DNA of 53,424 bases from Comamonadaceae bacterium (lineage in GTDB: Bacteria; Pseudomonadota; Gammaproteobacteria; Burkholderiales; Burkholderiaceae_C), in the NCBI GenBank assembly GCA_004144865.1, contig SEAY01000017.1, positions 1-53,424 of the forward strand, written 5' to 3'. Position numbers and translations under genes: made by a program. Of this stretch, positions 1 to 7,654 are shown piece by piece. A model generated the notes under the pieces. That model searched no databases, had not been told where the DNA came from, and saw nothing but the letters and a program-made list of their open reading frames with translations. Positions within the stretch are counted from its first letter, which is position 1. Every line of letters begins with the position of its first letter.

Positions 1-212
1 GAGATCTTCATGTAGCCCTTGAAGCTGCGCAGCAGCGTGCCGCGGTCGCCGTGGTGCAGCAGCACCGTGGCCAGCGCCGCCTGCAGCACCTGCACCTGCG
101 CCGCCAGCATCATCTGGTTTTCCACCAGGCCCTGGATGCTCTGCGTGTGCACGTCGAGCATCTCCTTCAATTCGTTTTCATCCATGCCGGCCTCGTTGCT
201 TGCTTCGCCCAT
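1..212 (-). CDS. Hypothetical protein, N-terminal part (runs off the window)
   Basis: Only the first 70 or so codons are inside the window; the 3' end lies beyond base 1. The start ATG (210-212) overlaps the nth stop codon by one base (TAATG), so the gene is probably translated with nth. The visible N-terminus is acidic (MGEASNEAGMDENELKEMLD) and then forms an amphipathic, Gln/Leu/Ala-rich helix that looks like a coiled coil (VENQMMLAAQVQVLQAAL). No signal peptide or membrane segment is visible. I do not recognise the family. The reading frame is supported by the coupling and by the absence of stops up to the window edge. Confidence 0.6.
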   Translation of the reverse strand, partial: MGEASNEAGMDENELKEMLDVHTQSIQGLVENQMMLAAQVQVLQAALATVLLHHGDRGTLLRSFKGYMKI

Positions 213-862
213 TATGTGCGCAGGGCGGGCGCCGGGGTCTTGGGTTCGTAGTCGCACCAGCGCGCCACGGCGCATTGCCAGCACCGGGGCAGCCGCGCCA
301 CGCACACGTAGCGCCCGTGCAGGATGAGCCAGTGGTGGGCGTCCACGCGGTAGGCGGGCGGCACCCGCTGCATCAGCCGGTTCTCCACTTCGACGGGATT
401 GCGGCCCGGCGCCAGCCCCGTGCGGTTGCTGACGCGGAAGATGTGCGTGTCCACCGCCATCGCCTCCTCGCCGAAGGCGACGTTCAGCACCACGTTGGCG
501 GTCTTGCGGCCGACGCCGGGCAGCGCCTCCAGCGCGGCGCGGTCACGCGGGACCTCGCCGCCATGCTGTTCCACCAGGATGCGGCAGGCTTCCAGCAGGT
601 GCTTGGCCTTCATGCGGTAGAGGCCGATCGTCTTGATGTATTCCTCCAGCCCTTCGCGCCCGAGCGCGAGGATCGCCTGCGGCGTGTTGGCCACGGCGAA
701 CAGCCGGCGCGTGGCCTTGTTGACGCCCGCATCGGTGGCTTGCGCGGAGAGCAGCACGGCGGCCAGCAGCTCGAACACGGTGCTGTATTCCAGCTCGCTC
801 GCCGGCATCGGGTTGGCGGCCTGCAGCGTGGCGAAAAAGGGTTCGACGTCCGCATCTTTCAT
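212..862 (-). CDS. nth: Endonuclease III (DNA glycosylase/AP lyase)
   Basis: Base-excision repair enzyme that removes oxidised pyrimidines and cleaves the abasic site. At 216 residues it matches the usual length of about 211. The helix-hairpin-helix (LPGVGRKTANVV) carries the catalytic Lys120, and Asp138 lies in the VDTH motif, both at the E. coli numbering. The C-terminal iron-sulfur loop is intact: Cys187, Cys194, Cys197 and Cys203 with the canonical 6-2-5 spacing. I chose the ATG at 862; a longer open frame upstream is only a shadow of the LysR gene. It is divergent from a small cytochrome c gene with 23 bp between the starts, and its stop overlaps the start of the downstream hypothetical gene. 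Confidence 0.97.
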   Translation of the reverse strand: MKDADVEPFFATLQAANPMPASELEYSTVFELLAAVLLSAQATDAGVNKATRRLFAVANTPQAILALGREGLEEYIKTIGLYRMKAKHLLEACRILVEQHGGEVPRDRAALEALPGVGRKTANVVLNVAFGEEAMAVDTHIFRVSNRTGLAPGRNPVEVENRLMQRVPPAYRVDAHHWLILHGRYVCVARLPRCWQCAVARWCDYEPKTPAPALRT

Positions 863-885
863 GGCCGCGAGTGTAGGCTTGCGCG

Positions 886-1224
886 ATGCGTGGCCACGCC
901 TGCTCCCGTGCGCTCCTGGCCCTGGCGGCCTGGGCCGCTGCATGCACCTGCGGCGCGCAGCCTTCCTCCGCGGGAGCGCAACTCGCGGCCGACCGCGGCT
1001 GCTACAACTGCCACGCGGACCCGCCCCGGCGCAACGTGCCGTCGTTCCGCGAGCTGGCCGGGCGCTACGCGGCCTGGCGCGGGCAGCTCGATGCGGCGGC
1101 GGAGCAGCACCTGGTGGACCGCCTGCACCATGGTTCGCTCCTGAGCCACATCGCGGCGCACGAGCGCCTGCAGGAAGACGAAGCGCGGGCCCTGGTGCGC
1201 TGGCTCGTCGAGGGCGGGCGCTGA
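886..1224 (+). CDS. Small secreted c-type cytochrome lacking a Met ligand
   Basis: 112 residues with an N-terminal Sec signal (cleavage near ACTCGAQ) and a single haem-binding CYNCH motif, so it is expected in the periplasm. A C-terminal helix (EDEARALVRWLV) is typical of class I cytochromes c. After CXXCH there is no methionine at all. In the usual sixth-ligand position just before the last helix the sequence reads SHIAAHERL, so a His could be the distal ligand, or the haem could be five-coordinate. The gene starts 23 bp from nth on the opposite strand and ends one base before the convergent LysR gene. The electron-transfer partner is unknown. Confidence 0.85.
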   Translation: MRGHACSRALLALAAWAAACTCGAQPSSAGAQLAADRGCYNCHADPPRRNVPSFRELAGRYAAWRGQLDAAAEQHLVDRLHHGSLLSHIAAHERLQEDEARALVRWLVEGGR

Positions 1225-2100
1225 TCACCCCCGGCGGGGCTGCAGCAGTTCCGGCACCAGCGCCGCCACCACGTGCGCCTTGGCCGAATCGCGCCGCTGC
1301 ACCAAGGCGACGCGGCGCTCCTCGGCCCGCGGCAGGTCCAGCACGCGCAGCCGCGCGTCCGCGGGCCAGCGTGCGTCGTGCAGCAGCGGCACCAGGCTCA
1401 CGCCGAGACCGGAGCGCACCAGTTCCGCGATGCTCTCCAGCGCGTTGAGCTCCAGGAATTCCTGCGGCTTCACGCGCAGGCGGCGCAGGCTGCGCTCCAC
1501 CAGGCGGCCGGTGTGCTGGCTCGGATCGAAGCGGATGAAGGGCTGCGACTGCAGGATGGCGCGCGCGCTCGCGTCCTCCAGCCGCTTCGGTACCAGCAGC
1601 ACCATGGGCTCGGCATAGAGCGGCGTCCAGGCCAGGTCCGCCGCCGTGCCCGGCTCGCGCACCGCCACGGCCGCATCGAGTTCGCCGGACTGCACGCGGG
1701 CGATGAGTTCGATCGACTTCGCGGCGGACACGTGCAGGTCCAGCGCCGCGTGGCGCGCCTTCAGCGCGAGCGTGGCCTGGATCAGCGGCCGCACCGCGGA
1801 GACGATGGCGCCCAGGTGCACCGTGCCGGCCATGGCGTCGGCCGTCTCCGCCGGCGCCGCGAGCATCTGCTCGTACAGGGCCAGCAGCCGGCGCACCTGC
1901 GGCACCAGCGCGCGGCCGGCCTCGTTGAGGACCACGGCCTTGCCCTGGCGCTCGAACAGGGGCCGGCGCAGTTCGCCCTCCAGCGCCCGCATCTGCTGGC
2001 CGACCGCGGCCTGCGTGAGCGCCACGCGCGCGGCCGCGGCGGCGAAGGAACCTTCGCCAGCCACGGCCGAGAAGGTCTTGAGGACGCGGATGCTGCTCAT
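1225..2100 (-). CDS. LysR-family transcriptional regulator
   Basis: 291 residues. The N-terminal winged helix-turn-helix (about residues 1-60: FSAVAGEGSFAAAAARVALTQAAVGQQM) is followed by a linker helix and a periplasmic-binding-protein-like effector domain. The gene is divergent from the Bug receptor gene at 2182. The 81-bp gap holds a clear inverted repeat (see 2109-2140), so this protein probably regulates itself and the Bug/gamma-glutamyltransferase-like pair. The ligand cannot be read from sequence. It ends tail to tail with the cytochrome c gene without a gap. Confidence 0.95.
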   Translation of the reverse strand: MSSIRVLKTFSAVAGEGSFAAAAARVALTQAAVGQQMRALEGELRRPLFERQGKAVVLNEAGRALVPQVRRLLALYEQMLAAPAETADAMAGTVHLGAIVSAVRPLIQATLALKARHAALDLHVSAAKSIELIARVQSGELDAAVAVREPGTAADLAWTPLYAEPMVLLVPKRLEDASARAILQSQPFIRFDPSQHTGRLVERSLRRLRVKPQEFLELNALESIAELVRSGLGVSLVPLLHDARWPADARLRVLDLPRAEERRVALVQRRDSAKAHVVAALVPELLQPRRG

Positions 2101-2108
2101 GCGCCATG

Positions 2109-2140
2109 CTAAAGCAATGCTTTAGCCTCGCTAAAGCATT
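2109..2140. promoter_or_regulatory. Probable LysR operator in the divergent promoter
   Basis: A perfect 8-bp inverted repeat, CTAAAGCA-A-TGCTTTAG (2109-2125), is followed after CCTCG by a third copy of the half site (CTAAAGCATT, 2131-2140). One inverted repeat plus an extra half site matches the recognition/activation-site arrangement of LysR-type regulators, and the position immediately upstream of the LysR start fits autoregulation. The sequence is visible directly; the assignment to this LysR protein is inferred. Confidence 0.75.
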
Positions 2141-2181
2141 ATTGGCTTTTGCTTTGCCGTGGAGCTTCCTATCATCCGCGC

Positions 2182-3141
2182 ATGAAGCTGCTCGCTCCCT
2201 TCCTCCTGGCGGCCGCCGCGCTGCTGGCCCCGCAAGTCCATGCGCAGGCCTACCCCACCAAGCCCATCCGCCTGGTGATCCCGTTCCCAGCGGGCGGCGC
2301 CACGGACATCTTCGGCCGCGCGGTGTCGCAGAAGCTCGGCGAGCGCCTGGGGCAGGCCGTCGTGGTGGACAACAAGCCCGGCGCGGGCGGCGCCATCGGC
2401 TCCGACCTCGTGGCCAAGGCGGCGCCTGACGGCTACACCCTGCTGCTGGCAACCACCAGCACCCACAGCATCGGCCCGAGCTTCGGCAAGGTGCCCTATG
2501 ACCCGGTCGCCGACTTCACGCCGGTCGCCTACGTGGGCAATGCGCCCAGCATCATGCTGGTGCCCAACTCCTCGCCGGCCCGCACCGTGAAGGAATGGGT
2601 GGACTACGCCCGCAAGAACCCCGGCCGGCTGAACTACGCGAGCAGCGGCAACGGCACCGTCGTGCACCTGGGCACGGAGTACTTCAAGGCGCAGGCCGAC
2701 CTGTTCCTGGTGCACATCCCCTATCGCGGCACCGCGCTGGCGATCCCCGACCTGGTGAGCGGCAAGGTCGACGTGCTGTTCGATTCCCTGCCGAGCGGCC
2801 TGCCGCACGTGAAGGAGGGCCGCCTGCGGGCGCTGGGCATCACGAGCGCCAAGCGTTCCCCGCTGCTGCCGGACCTGCCGGCGATCTCCGAGGCGGTGCC
2901 CGGCTACGAGACGGTGACGTGGTTCGGCATGTACGGGCCCAAGGGCCTGCCGGCCGACGTCGTCAGCCGGGTCAACGCCGCCGTGAACCAGGCGCTGCAG
3001 GATCCCGACGTCAAGGAGCGCCTGGCGCGCCTGGGCATCGAGCCCGCGGGCGGCACGCCGCAGCAGTTCGCCGCCATGACGAACGCGGACCGCGCGAAGT
3101 GGAAGAAGATCATTTCGGAGCGCAAGCTGACGCTGGATTGA
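2182..3141 (+). CDS. Bug-family TTT substrate-binding receptor
   Basis: Periplasmic solute receptor of the tripartite tricarboxylate transporter family, 319 residues. The signal peptide ends at VHAQA; the mature start YPTKPIRLVIPFPAGGATD is the Bug signature, and KPGAGGAIGSDLVAKA is the second conserved loop. Substrates of the family are usually carboxylates; this one cannot be predicted. No TctA/TctB permease is adjacent, so it must use a permease elsewhere (one lies at 29154-31126) or act as a sensor. Its stop overlaps the start of the gamma-glutamyltransferase-like gene (TGATG), indicating a two-gene operon under the divergent LysR. I chose the ATG preceding MKLLAPFLL, since it begins the signal peptide. 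Confidence 0.93.
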   Translation: MKLLAPFLLAAAALLAPQVHAQAYPTKPIRLVIPFPAGGATDIFGRAVSQKLGERLGQAVVVDNKPGAGGAIGSDLVAKAAPDGYTLLLATTSTHSIGPSFGKVPYDPVADFTPVAYVGNAPSIMLVPNSSPARTVKEWVDYARKNPGRLNYASSGNGTVVHLGTEYFKAQADLFLVHIPYRGTALAIPDLVSGKVDVLFDSLPSGLPHVKEGRLRALGITSAKRSPLLPDLPAISEAVPGYETVTWFGMYGPKGLPADVVSRVNAAVNQALQDPDVKERLARLGIEPAGGTPQQFAAMTNADRAKWKKIISERKLTLD

Positions 3142-4760
3142 TGGCACCCATGAACTTCGAATTCCACAACCCTTACCCCACCACCCGCATCCCCGTCTTC
3201 GCGCGCAACGCGGTTTCCACCTCGCACCCGCTGGGCGCGCAGGCGGGCCTGCGCATGCTGTGGAAGGGCGGCAATGCGGTGGATGCCGCCATCGCCGCGG
3301 CGGCGGCCATGACGATCGTCGAGCCGGTCAGCAACGGCCTGGGCAGCGACGCGTTCGCCATCCTGTGGGACGGCAAGCAGCTGCAGGGCATCAACGGCTC
3401 GGGCCACGCGCCCGCGGGCTGGACGCCCGGCTACTTCGCGAAGAAGTACGGTGCCGACGCGAAGAACCCGCCCAAGCGCGGCATCGACTCGGCCACCGTG
3501 CCGGGCGCCGTCGCCACCTGGGTGGCGCTGTCGGAACGCTACGGCAAGCTGCCCTTTGCCGACCTGATGGCGCCCGCCATCGAGATCGCCGAGCGCGGCT
3601 ACCTGCTGCCCATCGTGGTGCAGCAGAAATGGGCAGCGGCCACCCCGGAGCTGGGAAGCCAGCCGGGCTTCGCGCAGAGCTTCCTGCCTTGGGGCCGCGC
3701 GCCGCAAGTCGGCGAGCTGTTCCGGTTCCCCACCGCGGCGCGCGCGTTGCGCCTCATTGCCGAGACGAAGGGCGCCGCGTTCTACCAGGGCGAGATCGCC
3801 AGTGCGCTGGCGCGCTTCAGCGCGGAGCATGGGGGCGTGCACAAGGTGGAGGACTTCGCCGCGTTCAAGCCCGAGTGGGTGACGCCCATCGCGAAGGACT
3901 ACCGCGACTATACGCTGCACGAAATCCCGCCGAACGGGCAGGGCATCGCGGCGCTGATGGCGCTGGGCATCGCGGAGAAGTTCGACCTGGGCGCGATGAA
4001 GGTGGACGGCGCGGACTCGCAGCACGTGCAGATCGAGGCACTGAAGCTCGCCTTCGCCGACGTGTACCGCTTCGTCGCGGAGCGTTCGGCGATGGAGGTC
4101 ACCACCGAGCAGATGCTGGACGACGCCTACCTCGCCAGCCGCGCGAAGCTGATCGACATGAAGCGCGCGCAGGACTTCCGCGCCGGCAACCCGGTGAAGG
4201 GCGGCACGATCTACCTCACCGCCGCCGACGAGGACGGCATGATGGTCAGCTTCATCCAGAGCAACTACATGGGCTTCGGCTCGGGTTGCGTCGAGCCCAC
4301 CTTCGGCATCAGCCTGCAGAACCGCGGGCACGGCTTCAGCCTGCAGCCGGGCGCCAACCAGGTCGCGCCGGGCAAGCGGCCTTTCCACACCATCATCCCC
4401 GCGTTCCTCACGAAAGACGGAGCTCCGGTGATGAGCTTCGGCGTGATGGGCGGCAACATGCAGCCGCAGGGCCACCTGCAGACACTGGTGCGCATGCTGG
4501 ACTACCGGCAGAACCCGCAGGCCGCCTGCGACGCGCCGCGCTGGCGCTTCAACGCGGGGCTGGAGATCAACGTCGAACACCAGATGGACAAGTCCACGGT
4601 GGAGGAACTCGCCCGCCGCGGCCACAAGGTGGACGTGATCGACGACAGCTACCAGGACTTCGGCGCGGGCCAGTTCATCTGGCGCATGGGCGATCCGAAG
4701 AAGGAAGGCTATGTCATTGCGTCGGATGCGCGGCGCGATGGGTTGGCTGCGGGTTTCTAG
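3141..4760 (+). CDS. Gamma-glutamyltransferase-superfamily N-terminal nucleophile hydrolase (atypical)
   Basis: 539 residues spanning both subunits of the GGT fold. The predicted autocleavage site is before Thr356 (KGG/TIYLTAADEDG), so the nucleophile Thr is conserved. Residues that bind gamma-glutamyl donors in E. coli GGT are not: the Ser-Ser of the SSMSP motif is His416-Thr417 (RPFHTIIP), and the FREMAP-type Arg region reads GSGHAP. No signal peptide is visible, whereas classical GGT is periplasmic. It is probably a cytoplasmic amidase or acylase of the YwrD-like branch rather than a glutathione hydrolase. It is coupled to the Bug receptor, so its substrate may be what that receptor binds. 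An alternative start is the ATG at 3150. Confidence 0.9.
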   Translation: MAPMNFEFHNPYPTTRIPVFARNAVSTSHPLGAQAGLRMLWKGGNAVDAAIAAAAAMTIVEPVSNGLGSDAFAILWDGKQLQGINGSGHAPAGWTPGYFAKKYGADAKNPPKRGIDSATVPGAVATWVALSERYGKLPFADLMAPAIEIAERGYLLPIVVQQKWAAATPELGSQPGFAQSFLPWGRAPQVGELFRFPTAARALRLIAETKGAAFYQGEIASALARFSAEHGGVHKVEDFAAFKPEWVTPIAKDYRDYTLHEIPPNGQGIAALMALGIAEKFDLGAMKVDGADSQHVQIEALKLAFADVYRFVAERSAMEVTTEQMLDDAYLASRAKLIDMKRAQDFRAGNPVKGGTIYLTAADEDGMMVSFIQSNYMGFGSGCVEPTFGISLQNRGHGFSLQPGANQVAPGKRPFHTIIPAFLTKDGAPVMSFGVMGGNMQPQGHLQTLVRMLDYRQNPQAACDAPRWRFNAGLEINVEHQMDKSTVEELARRGHKVDVIDDSYQDFGAGQFIWRMGDPKKEGYVIASDARRDGLAAGF

Positions 4761-4853
4761 TCAGGCGGGCAACCCAGCCCACGAACGGCCGCGAAACCCG
4801 GCCCGGCACCGTAGCTCGGGGTGACCACGGAACCCCGACGCGCCGGCCATCGC

Positions 4854-5636
4854 CTATGAACGCGCGAACAACGGCGAAGACGCGCTCGCCAGGCTCAATT
4901 CCTCCGCCGCCGCCAGCAGCGGCCTGCCGAGGTCCTGCATGCGCTGCGGCGTCAACCGCACGAGCGGGCCCGCGACGGTGATCACCCCCACGGCAGGCTG
5001 GTTGCGACGGCGTCGAATCGGCGCCGCCATCGCGCTCATGCCGGGTGCATACATCTCCTCGATCACGCTGTACCCGCGTTGCCGATCCTCTTGCAGCACT
5101 TGCATCAGCGCCTTGAAGGTGGTGGGCGCCTTCGGGCCGAAAGCCTTGCGGTCGCCGAACCCCTGCTTCGCCACCAGTTCCGTGGCGCGCTCCTCGTCCA
5201 GCGTCATCAGCCACGCGTGGCCGCCCGCGCTGCACGAGAGGCGCACGTCGATGCCCATGTCGGGGTCGTAGCGCAGGCCGAAGCGCGCGCCTTGCGCCTT
5301 GGCCACGAAGGTGAGGCGGTCGCCGTCCACCAGCGCCAGCCGCACCAGCTCGCCCGTCGTGTCGGCCAGGCGGTCCAGCACCGGCTGCGCGATGTCCACC
5401 ATGCCGGAGGCGCCCAGGAAGCTCAGGCCCAGGGCGGCGAGCTTGGTCGTGAGGGTGTACTCGCCGTGCTCGCGCACCTGCCGCACGTAGCCGCAGCGCA
5501 GCAACTCCGCGAGCAGGCGATGGCAAGCGCTGCGAGGCAGTTCGAGGTCGTCGGCGATCGCGGCGAGCGCGAGGCCGCCGGGGTGCGCGGCGAGCGCCTC
5601 CATGATCTGCAGCGAACGGGCAACCGGTCCGGACAT
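4854..5636 (-). CDS. IclR-family transcriptional regulator
   Basis: 260 residues from the ATG at 5636 (MSGPVARSLQIMEAL), the usual IclR beginning. An in-frame start further upstream at 5729 would run into the operator region and gives an untypical N-terminus. The winged helix-turn-helix (LALAAIADDLELPRSACHRL) is followed by the IclR effector-binding domain. The gene is divergent from the orphan TRAP receptor/dehydroquinase pair, and two inverted repeats lie between them (5665-5695). Many IclR proteins control aromatic and hydroaromatic acid catabolism (PcaR, PobR, QuiR types), which fits the neighbouring genes. Control of the 5759-7218 unit is inferred. Confidence 0.94.
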   Translation of the reverse strand: MSGPVARSLQIMEALAAHPGGLALAAIADDLELPRSACHRLLAELLRCGYVRQVREHGEYTLTTKLAALGLSFLGASGMVDIAQPVLDRLADTTGELVRLALVDGDRLTFVAKAQGARFGLRYDPDMGIDVRLSCSAGGHAWLMTLDEERATELVAKQGFGDRKAFGPKAPTTFKALMQVLQEDRQRGYSVIEEMYAPGMSAMAAPIRRRRNQPAVGVITVAGPLVRLTPQRMQDLGRPLLAAAEELSLASASSPLFARS

Positions 5637-5664
5637 GCCTGCTTCCTCGACGTGTTTGCAATGC

Positions 5665-5695
5665 GGAACGAGATTCCAGCTCGGAACGCGGTTCC
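5665..5695. promoter_or_regulatory. Tandem IclR-type operators
   Basis: Two near-identical inverted repeats, GGAACGAGATTCC (5665-5677) and GGAACGCGGTTCC (5683-5695), lie with centres 18 bp apart between the IclR start and the divergent TRAP receptor start. GGAA/TTCC half sites are typical of IclR-family operators. A related half site (TGCGGAAC) overlaps the first repeat. Both repeats are seen directly; binding by the adjacent IclR protein is inferred. Confidence 0.75.
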
Positions 5696-5758
5696 AGCCG
5701 GCCTCGTATTCTCGCCGCACACCCGGCACCCGCCGAAACCAACGAAGGAGACACCTAC

Positions 5759-6763
5759 GTGAAAGCCATCGCCCACGCCGCCGCAGCCGGCGCCCTCCTG
5801 CTCGCGAGCCTCGCCGCTTCCGCCCAGGACGTGCAGGAGCGCACGATCAAGTTCGGCCACCTGAACAACACGGACCACCCGGTGAGCATGGGCGTCAAGC
5901 GCTTCGCCGAACTGCTCGCGGCCAAGAGCGGCGGCAAGCTGAAGGTGCAGGAGTTCCCGTCCAACCAGCTGGGCAACGAGATGCAGCAGCAGGCCGCGCT
6001 GCAGGGCGGGGTGCAGGAGATGTCCGCGCCGGCCACCACGTCGCTGGCTGGCATCGTCAAGGAGTTCGGCCTGGTCGACTTTCCCTTCTCGGTGGGCAGC
6101 TACGCGCAGGCCGACGCCTTGCTGGACGGCCCGCTCGGGCAGGCGCTGATCGCGAAGCTGCCGGAGAAGGGCCTGGTCGCGCTCGGGTACTGGGACCTGG
6201 GCTTCCGCAACGTCACCAACGGCCGCCGCCCCATCGCGCGGGCCGAGGACCTCGACGGCCTGAAACTGCGCGTGATTCCCAACCCGGTGTTCCTGGAAAC
6301 GTTCAAGGCCTTCAAGGCCAACCCGGTGCCGATGCCGTTCGCGGAGCTGTATGGCGCCCTTGAATCCAAGGCGGTGGACGGCCAGGAGAACCCGTTCTCG
6401 GTGATCCTCTCCAACAAGTTCTACGAAGTGCAGAAGTTCGTGAGCGCCACCAACCACGTGTACGCGGCCAACATCGTCCTGGTCAGCAAGCGCTTCTGGG
6501 ATCGGCTCTCGCCGGCGGAGCAGCGCATGATGCACGAGGCCGCCAACGAGGCGCGCGCCTACCAGCGGCAGGCCAGCCGCGACGCGGCGCAGAAGGCGGT
6601 GGCGGAACTTCGCGCCAAGGGCATGCAGTTCAACGAGGTCGCGCCGGCGGAGCAGGCGCGCATGCGCCAGATCGCCAAGCCGGTGACCGACCGCTTCGCC
6701 GCGAGCTACGACCCTGCGATCGTGAAGCTGTACAACGACGAACTCGCGCGGCTGGCGAAGTGA
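5759..6763 (+). CDS. TRAP transporter substrate-binding protein (DctP type), orphan copy
   Basis: 334 residues from a GTG start preceded by AAGGAG at good spacing. The signal peptide ends at AASAQD. The TRAP receptor fold is recognisable: the Arg-containing LKLRVIPNP motif that clamps the ligand carboxylate, then PFAELYGALESKAVDGQENP. It closely resembles the DctP at 10866-11864 along its whole length. No DctQ/DctM gene is beside it, so it probably shares the permease at 11897-13721. It is followed after 11 bp by a type II dehydroquinase, repeating the gene order of the large operon. The ligand is inferred to be a hydroaromatic acid such as quinate, shikimate or dehydroquinate. Confidence 0.93.
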   Translation: MKAIAHAAAAGALLLASLAASAQDVQERTIKFGHLNNTDHPVSMGVKRFAELLAAKSGGKLKVQEFPSNQLGNEMQQQAALQGGVQEMSAPATTSLAGIVKEFGLVDFPFSVGSYAQADALLDGPLGQALIAKLPEKGLVALGYWDLGFRNVTNGRRPIARAEDLDGLKLRVIPNPVFLETFKAFKANPVPMPFAELYGALESKAVDGQENPFSVILSNKFYEVQKFVSATNHVYAANIVLVSKRFWDRLSPAEQRMMHEAANEARAYQRQASRDAAQKAVAELRAKGMQFNEVAPAEQARMRQIAKPVTDRFAASYDPAIVKLYNDELARLAK

Positions 6764-6774
6764 GCGGGGCCACG

Positions 6775-7218
6775 ATGAAAATCCTCGTGCTGCACGGGCC
6801 GAACCTCAACCTGTTCGGCCGCCGCGAACCGCACATCTACGGCACCACCACGCTGGCCGAGATCGACGCGCGCCTGCAGGCGCTGGCGCGGGAGCTCGAG
6901 GTGGAGCTGGACACGATCCAGTCCAACCACGAAGGCGTGCTGGTCGACTTCCTGCACGCGCACATCGACGATGCGCAGGGCGCGCTGGTGAACCCGGCCG
7001 GGCTCACGCAGCACGGCGTGCCGCTGCACGATGCGATCAAGGCCATGCCGTTCCCCGTGCTGGAAGTGCACATGAGCAACATCGCCGCGCGCGAGCCCTG
7101 GCGCAGCCATTCGATCATCTCGCCGGCGGTGCGCGGCACGGTGCAGGGGTTGGGGCCGCAGTCGTACCTGGCGGCGCTGCGCGGGCTGGTGGGAGTGCTG
7201 CGCGACGGCGGCCGCTGA
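6775..7218 (+). CDS. aroQ: Type II 3-dehydroquinate dehydratase, copy 1
   Basis: 147 residues, the standard length for this dodecameric enzyme, which interconverts 3-dehydroquinate and 3-dehydroshikimate. Visible family motifs are GPNLNLFGRREPHIYG with the catalytic Tyr22 in the mobile lid, the substrate-binding SNHEG loop, and VHMSNI followed by AREPWRSHS. The second half is slightly divergent: AAREPWRSH replaces the usual HAREEFRHH. I chose the ATG at 6775 because the upstream GTG overlapping the DctP stop adds residues not seen in the family. A second copy lies at 10380-10853. Being in an inducible transport unit suggests a catabolic role. Confidence 0.95.
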   Translation: MKILVLHGPNLNLFGRREPHIYGTTTLAEIDARLQALARELEVELDTIQSNHEGVLVDFLHAHIDDAQGALVNPAGLTQHGVPLHDAIKAMPFPVLEVHMSNIAAREPWRSHSIISPAVRGTVQGLGPQSYLAALRGLVGVLRDGGR

Positions 7219-7380
7219 GCCATCGAAGTTCCGCCGGGGGCGTTACTTTGGCGCGCCCGCTAGCCGGAAATTGCGTGAGCGGGCGTGAACATGCGCCCCG
7301 CTCGCGCAACATGTGTTTCGCCGCGCCGTCCCTTGCATAGTTGACAGCGCGAAAGCGTGCGAACCGCCAGAGTGGGCGGC

Positions 7381-7650
7381 ATGAGCTTCGACATCGCCGT
7401 GCACGACGAGGCGCAGCTGACCCGGGTGGCGGTCACGGGCCGCGTCACGCTGGGCCAGCTCGCCTCCCTCATGCAGGTGCTGCAGGTGGACAGCCGGGCC
7501 TGGCCCCACGAGTTCGTGCTGCTGGACTTCAGCGGGATCGAGGACCGCTTCCCGGCTACGGAGAAGGAGCTGCTGGGCCACGTGGCGCGCTGCCGCCTGC
7601 TGGGGCGGCGGGTCACCGTACGCTGGCCGGCGGATGCACCGCATGCATAG
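7381..7650 (+). CDS. Small STAS-like protein
   Basis: 89 residues from the ATG before SFDIAVHDEAQLTRVAVTGRV. The pattern of an N-terminal strand pair, a helix, a buried strand (FVLLDFSGIEDRFP) and a C-terminal helix with RRVTVRWPAD resembles a minimal STAS or anti-sigma-antagonist-like fold. The phosphorylatable Ser of true antagonists is not evident at FSGIED. There is no signal or membrane segment. It lies 162 bp after aroQ, and a strong palindrome (7655-7686) follows directly. The function is unknown and the family assignment is tentative. Confidence 0.6.
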   Translation: MSFDIAVHDEAQLTRVAVTGRVTLGQLASLMQVLQVDSRAWPHEFVLLDFSGIEDRFPATEKELLGHVARCRLLGRRVTVRWPADAPHA

Positions 7651-7654
7651 CTTT

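Noticed and set aside
863-2452. Upstream extension of nth on the minus strand
   Set aside because: The extension is a frame-shifted shadow of the LysR gene; nth aligns from its own ATG at 862 with E. coli numbering of Lys120 and Asp138.
2904-4625. 573-codon open frame on the minus strand
   Set aside because: It lies opposite the GGT-like gene, and its translation is rich in Arg, Ala, His and Gly without domains; it is a GC-driven shadow frame.
4816-4838. TCGGGGT/ACCCCGA hairpin between the GGT-like and IclR genes
   Set aside because: The stem is only 7 bp with a 9-base loop and no T-tract, so I did not call it a terminator.
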